Program-made: the position numbers and the translations under genes
Notes under the pieces: model-generated
Database searches by the model: none
Seen by the model: the letters and a program-made list of their open reading frames with translations, nothing else
What the model was told of the DNA's origin: nothing
Shown here: one piece after another, positions 60,603 to 64,000 of the stretch
Position numbering within the stretch: the first letter of the stretch is position 1
How the letters are laid out: every line of letters starts with the position of its first letter
Assembly: GCF_913774235.1 (NCBI RefSeq)
Contig: NZ_CAJYDW010000014.1
Coordinates: 1-64,000, forward strand
Direction of reading: 5' to 3'
Origin: an uncultured Pseudomonas sp.
GTDB lineage: Bacteria; Pseudomonadota; Gammaproteobacteria; Pseudomonadales; Pseudomonadaceae
Length of the DNA stretch: 64,000 nt

Positions 60603-61117
60603 TTTTCACCTGCCTTTTGCAACGCCTTGACCAGTTCGTCCTTCTTCATCCGTGACCTGCCGCGGACATCACGCCGCGCGGCGCGCTTCATCAATTCGTC
60701 CTTGGTCAGGTCGGCCAGCCCACCCTTGCGCGCGGCCGCCGTCTTATGGGCGATGTCGGCGGGCTGTTTGGAATGCTGTTTGCCACGGCGTGTGTCCCGG
60801 CGCTTCTTGGTGGTGGTGCGCTGGTACTCTTCCTTGCTCAGGGAGTCGCGAGCCTTTTCCGGTAGGTAGCGTTCGCCGGTCTCCTCAGACTTCTTGCCAG
60901 ACTGGGTACCCCACTTTTCGTCAGTCCACTGCTGCAGGTGGTTATCCTTGCCCTTGCCGCCCTGGTATTCACCACCGCGCTTCTGGTACTCCTGGGCCGC
61001 CAGTTGCGCCTTGCGCGCGGACCACTGACCGGGCTTGCCGCCCTTGTCGCCCTCGGTAATCTCTTTCTTCACCTTTTCCCAGAGTTCGGGATCGCTCTTC
61101 TTGGCCGTGGCACTCAT
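60599..61117 (-). CDS. Basic protein, DUF5872-like, with Rho_N/SAP-like tail
   Basis: A 172-residue, Lys/Gly/Arg-rich protein. The N-terminal LWEKVKKEITEGDKGGKPGQ, QWSARKAQLAAQEYQKRGG and a later WTDEKWGTQSGKKSEETGER resemble DUF5872-type proteins. The last 40 residues, LADLTKDELMKRAARRDVRG with RSRMKKDELVKAL, are a Rho_N/SAP-like domain almost identical to that in the 133-residue protein at 54091-54492. It is the first gene of a two-gene operon with DUF3140. The composition suggests nucleic-acid binding. Function not known. Confidence 0.83.
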   Translation of the reverse strand: MSATAKKSDPELWEKVKKEITEGDKGGKPGQWSARKAQLAAQEYQKRGGEYQGGKGKDNHLQQWTDEKWGTQSGKKSEETGERYLPEKARDSLSKEEYQRTTTKKRRDTRRGKQHSKQPADIAHKTAAARKGGLADLTKDELMKRAARRDVRGRSRMKKDELVKALQKAGEK

Positions 61118-61257
61118 GGCTACACCTCAAGTGGGGATCATTGCAGTCGCTGTCATAGGGATGACTGTCCAACCGAAACGGGGGTTCGCGCCAGGCGACG
61201 AACGCCCCTGTGCCAGGCGCCTCGGCGCCCTCAACCTCGCTCCTTTCCGGAAACGCC

Positions 61258-62193
61258 ATGTCGCTCGCCACCCTGCTCCGCCGCCGCTGGATTCCCCTGC
61301 TCTTCGTCGCTCTGCTGGTGGGCGTCGGCGTGCCCTATGGCTGCTCGGAACTGGCCTATCGCGAGCGCCAATGGGTATTCAGCATCGAACCGGGCAACGC
61401 CAGCTGGTTCTCCGGCGTACCCGAGGGCGTCCACCAGCTTAACCTCCCGATCAGCACGGCGCTCAAGGGGACCGAGTACATCCACGCCTGGTGGTGGCCG
61501 GCACGGCGTCCCGATGCGCCCACGGTCCTCTACCTGCACGGCACGCGCTGGAATCTCACCGCCCAGGTCCGGCGCATCGCCACCCTGCGCCAGCTCGGCT
61601 ACTCGGTGCTGGCCATCGACTACCGCGGCTTCGGCGAAAGCCCAGGCGACGTCCCCTCCGAACGCAGCGTCTACGAAGATGCGCGGATTGCCTGGAAACA
61701 CCTGCAGCAGCTGCAGCCCGATGCCCGCAAGAGATACATCTATGGCCACTCCCTTGGCGGCGCGATCGCCGTGGACCTGGCCTGGCGCATCGCCCGCGAC
61801 GACGACCCGGACGGCGACTATCCCGCCGCCGCTGGCCTGATCATCGAATCCACCTTCACCACCCTCGCCGACGCCGCCTCGGCCGTGGTCAATACCCGCT
61901 TTCCCCTGCGCTGGCTGATGTCGGAGAAATTCGACTCCCTGGACAAGATTCCCGACATCCGCATCCCGGTGCTCATCGTCCACGGCAGCGACGACCGCTA
62001 CGTCCCACCCCGCTTCAGCGAGACGCTCTACGCGGCCGCCCGGGCGCCCAAGCGTCTACTGCTGGTGCCCGGTGGTACCCATTCGAACAGCATGGTGATA
62101 GGCACCAGCGCCTACGCCGAAGCCTTGCGCAGCATCTTCGGTGCGAGCCGGATCTCCTTGGAAGACCAGCAAGGATCATCGACAGGAGGCTAG
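61258..62193 (+). CDS. Membrane-anchored alpha/beta hydrolase (ABHD13/BEM46-like)
   Basis: A 311-residue serine hydrolase. An N-terminal helix (LRRRWIPLLFVALLVGVGVP) anchors it in the inner membrane; the fold follows: HGTRWNLT for the oxyanion region, DYRGFGESPG, nucleophile elbow GHSLGG, acid in HGSDDRYVPP and His in PGGTHSN. This order is that of the ABHD13/BEM46 group. Substrate unknown; a lipid or ester is likely. The start at 61258 gives MSLATLLRRR. It precedes the repeat-protein gene on the same strand by about 120 bp. Confidence 0.86.
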   Translation: MSLATLLRRRWIPLLFVALLVGVGVPYGCSELAYRERQWVFSIEPGNASWFSGVPEGVHQLNLPISTALKGTEYIHAWWWPARRPDAPTVLYLHGTRWNLTAQVRRIATLRQLGYSVLAIDYRGFGESPGDVPSERSVYEDARIAWKHLQQLQPDARKRYIYGHSLGGAIAVDLAWRIARDDDPDGDYPAAAGLIIESTFTTLADAASAVVNTRFPLRWLMSEKFDSLDKIPDIRIPVLIVHGSDDRYVPPRFSETLYAAARAPKRLLLVPGGTHSNSMVIGTSAYAEALRSIFGASRISLEDQQGSSTGG

Positions 62194-62313
62194 GAGATTT
62201 CCGAGAGTCATCGACGAGGATGATAGTCACTATCTCGCCAGTCTATTTTTTCCTGGCGGTCCCCAGCCGGATACTGAATTCACTCCAGAACAGTTTCCCC
62301 CGAGGACATCATC

Positions 62314-62853
62314 ATGAACCTGCGCATCGCTTTCGGTTTCGCCCTGACCGCCCTGGCCCTCAACACCTTCGCCCAGGACCCCGCCTTCGCCCAGAGCTCG
62401 GCCGCCCAGCTCGCCGAGGAATCCAGTCAGCGCCCCCTGGGCGAGCTGATCCAGCAACAGCAAGAGCGCCTGCAGGATCGCAAGATCGCCGAGGAATCCA
62501 GCCAGCGTCCCCTGGGTCAGGTGATCAAGCAGCAGCAAGAGCGCCTGCAGGATCGCAAGATCGCCGAGGAGTCCAGCCAGCGCCCCCTGGGTCAGGTGAT
62601 CAAGCAGCAGCAAGAGCGCCTGCAGGACCGCAAGATCGCCGAGGAATCCAGCCAGCGTCCCCTGGGCCAGGTGATCAAGCAGCAGCAAGAGCGCCTGCAG
62701 GACCGCAAGATCGCCGAGGAGTCCAGCCAGCGCCCCCTGGGTCAGGTGATCAAGCAGCAGCAAGAGCGCCTGCAAGATCGTCGCCTCGCCGAAAACGGCT
62801 CGGCCCGCACTCTCGATCCGCTGATCGCCGCAGCCCAGCACCGCCAGGCCTGA
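62314..62853 (+). CDS. Secreted protein with five 25-residue tandem repeats
   Basis: A 179-residue protein. A Sec signal peptide (MNLRIAFGFALTALALNTFA, cleavage near AFAQ) is followed from residue 33 by five 25-residue repeats (IAEESSQRPLGQVIKQQQER then LQDRK) and a degraded sixth (LAENGSARTLDPLIAAAQHR). Each unit has a charged helix-forming end and a P-L-G turn, suggesting an extended or coiled, glutamine-rich periplasmic or surface fibre. No cysteine, no lipobox. The ATG at 62314 follows a CGAGGA site. Codon-level alternation of units is described separately. Function unknown. Confidence 0.87.
   Translation: MNLRIAFGFALTALALNTFAQDPAFAQSSAAQLAEESSQRPLGELIQQQQERLQDRKIAEESSQRPLGQVIKQQQERLQDRKIAEESSQRPLGQVIKQQQERLQDRKIAEESSQRPLGQVIKQQQERLQDRKIAEESSQRPLGQVIKQQQERLQDRRLAENGSARTLDPLIAAAQHRQA
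62410..62784. repeat. 75-bp tandem repeats (five units)
   Basis: Five consecutive 75-bp units inside the secreted-protein gene. Units 2 and 4 share GAATCC and CGTCCC variants, units 3 and 5 share GAGTCC and CGCCCC, so the array also has a 150-bp period. Copy number may vary between strains. Confidence 0.93.
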
Positions 62854-62893
62854 TCTTAGGCTCGTACCCTGCCCGGCCTTGCGCCGGGCTCGC

Positions 62894-64000
62894 TCATCCC
62901 GCCTTTTCGCCCGGCCCTATGCTGGCAGGGGCTTCCACCACCAGTTCCTGTGGCACCTCGTCGATGCGCGGATCCAGCGCTGCTGCCATGGGGCTCACCG
63001 TATCCGGCATCGCCACATGGTGCAGCGGTGCCTCGTTCAGCCGGTGCTCGCCACTGACGAAGCGCGGCTGCACGAAGAACACCAGGATCAACGCATAGGC
63101 CGACGTCAGCACATAGAACATGCCGGGGCCGAAATGCTGCATGGCCGCTCCCGCCAACAAGGGGCCGATACAGGCACCCACCCCATAGGTGGTCAGCAGC
63201 ATGGCCGATAGCTCCACCCGCCGTTCCGGCTCCACATGGTCGTTGGCGAAGGCCGTCGCCAGCGGATAGAGGGTGAACAGCAGCATCCCCGAGACGAAGC
63301 CGGCAGCCAGCAGCAGGGGGTACGGCAAGGTGACGAAGCCCCATAACGGAACGGCCGCGATGCATAGCAGCACCGCATTGCCGCGAATCAGCTTGCAGCG
63401 ATCCAGGCGATCCGACAGCCACCCCAACGGCCACTGGGCGCAGAAGCCTGCCACGATACACAGGCCGACATAGAAGCTCGCCTGGGCGGTATCCAGGCCA
63501 CTGCGACTTGCGAATACCGGTGCCAGACCATAGAAGCCACCCACCAGCAGACCCGCGGTGAAGATGGTCACCAGCGACTGCGGCACCCGCCGCCAGAAGA
63601 AACGGATCTCCAGCGGCGCCGCCACCAGCTTGGCCGGGTGCACCCGCCGCGTCATCGCCAGGGGGATCAGGCAGGAGGCGAAGCAGATGGCCACCAGCAA
63701 CAGCGGCTTGTAATCCAGTTGCGGATGCCAGGCCAGCAAGGCCTGACCGATCACCAGCCCCAGGTCCACTGCCACCATGTAGCCCGCGAACACCTTGCCG
63801 CGCTGGTGATTCTCCGCCTGCTCGTTCAGCCAGCTTTCGATCACCATGTACTGGTTCATCATCACCACGCCCATGACGAATCTCAGCGCGATCCAGATAG
63901 CGAGATCATCCACCAGCGCATGGATCAGTACCGTCACCGTCGCGGCCCCGGCGCAGGCCACATAGGAGCGAATATGACCGACGCTGGCGATCAGTCGGTG
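62894..64000 (-). CDS. MFS transporter (YcaD-like), truncated by window edge
   Basis: A partial gene. It stops at 62894 and its frame stays open to the right edge; the last codons before the edge read LIASVGHIRSY, the usual cytoplasmic loop after helix 3 in these proteins. So the N-terminal three helices lie outside the window. The visible 368 or so residues have nine helices, with WLSDRLDRCKLI as the second MFS motif A. YcaD-like transporters are the closest group I can suggest. A GTG at 63961 is not a real start. Confidence 0.88.
   Translation of the reverse strand, partial: HRLIASVGHIRSYVACAGAATVTVLIHALVDDLAIWIALRFVMGVVMMNQYMVIESWLNEQAENHQRGKVFAGYMVAVDLGLVIGQALLAWHPQLDYKPLLLVAICFASCLIPLAMTRRVHPAKLVAAPLEIRFFWRRVPQSLVTIFTAGLLVGGFYGLAPVFASRSGLDTAQASFYVGLCIVAGFCAQWPLGWLSDRLDRCKLIRGNAVLLCIAAVPLWGFVTLPYPLLLAAGFVSGMLLFTLYPLATAFANDHVEPERRVELSAMLLTTYGVGACIGPLLAGAAMQHFGPGMFYVLTSAYALILVFFVQPRFVSGEHRLNEAPLHHVAMPDTVSPMAAALDPRIDEVPQELVVEAPASIGPGEKAG

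Noticed and set aside
62410-62784. Regular 75-bp repeats suggesting a CRISPR array
   Set aside because: There are no unique spacers. The units are directly adjacent, in frame, and encode a signal-peptide protein.
63885-63961. GTG at 63961 as a true start of the last gene
   Set aside because: The frame continues to the window edge with family-like sequence (LIASVGHIRSY), so the gene is truncated, not short.

Overview
The window reads as a chromosomal segment of a high-G+C gammaproteobacterium, almost certainly a Pseudomonas. The evidence is a cyanide-insensitive-type cytochrome bd oxidase with a DUF2474 small subunit, NdpA/YejK, RlmI, ZapE, a copZ/copA/cueR copper locus, a DUF2868/DUF3482 pair beside folA, and three loci of the classic Pseudomonas REP palindrome (core TCGCGGCCATGGGCCGC). 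A member of the P. oryzihabitans/psychrotolerans group is a guess from gene content only. I see no rRNA, tRNA, IS element, prophage or CRISPR array. The segment looks like core and soft-accessory chromosome rather than an island. Coding density is high, and nearly all genes share the same GC-rich codon use.

Layout. 0.2-9.5 kb: a LysR regulator diverges from a seven-gene catabolic operon: a ProVWX-type quaternary-amine ABC transporter, a GlxA/AraC regulator, a PuuB-like FAD amine oxidase, a DapA-family lyase and a PuuC-like aldehyde dehydrogenase. This is the most interesting metabolic unit because its substrate cannot be assigned. 9.9-15.9 kb: LysP-type permease, GntR regulator, NdpA, two unknown proteins, DHFR (folA). 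15.9-19.6 kb: a DUF2868 membrane protein and DUF3482 GTPase pair, then a proline-iminopeptidase-like hydrolase. 19.76-20.58 kb: a gene-free inverted repeat of about 350-bp arms with an AGAAG microsatellite in its loop. 20.7-23.3 kb: cydAB plus a DUF2474 small subunit. 23.6-28.1 kb: MFS exporter, SDR glucose dehydrogenase, GH15 glucosidase/trehalase, lone response regulator. 28.3-31.8 kb: BetT choline transporter under a BetI-like operator, AbrB-type membrane protein, small unknown.

32.0-36.2 kb: a signalling block with two convergent diguanylate cyclases, an HDOD protein and a small DUF1652-like protein. 36.2-42.1 kb: small secreted protein, unknown protein, Sir2 deacylase, second-type FtsH protease, QEGLA-motif protein, VOC protein. 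42.3-49.0 kb: LysR regulator, Pit phosphate transporter, cysteine-rich secreted protein, ZapE, MAPEG protein, and a Bcr/CflA exporter divergent from a TtgR-like repressor across a TtgR-like operator. 49.0-52.1 kb: copper homeostasis (copZ divergent from copA-cueR around a perfect 18+3+18 palindrome). 52.2-55.0 kb: RlmI, a doubled REP, and a small stress-type operon (unknown, YgdI-like lipoprotein, Rho_N/SAP-tail protein). 55.1-64 kb: AsmA, MFS/DeoR/EamA genes, a DUF3140 plus Rho_N-tail pair, a membrane-anchored alpha/beta hydrolase, a secreted protein made of five 25-residue tandem repeats, and an MFS transporter cut by the window edge.

How genes work together: regulators are usually divergent from, or inside, the unit they should control (LysR/ABC operon, TtgR-like/Bcr, CueR/CopA-CopZ). 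Intergenic dyads support these pairings. Assignments rest on reading motifs and remembered family features; no database search was run.
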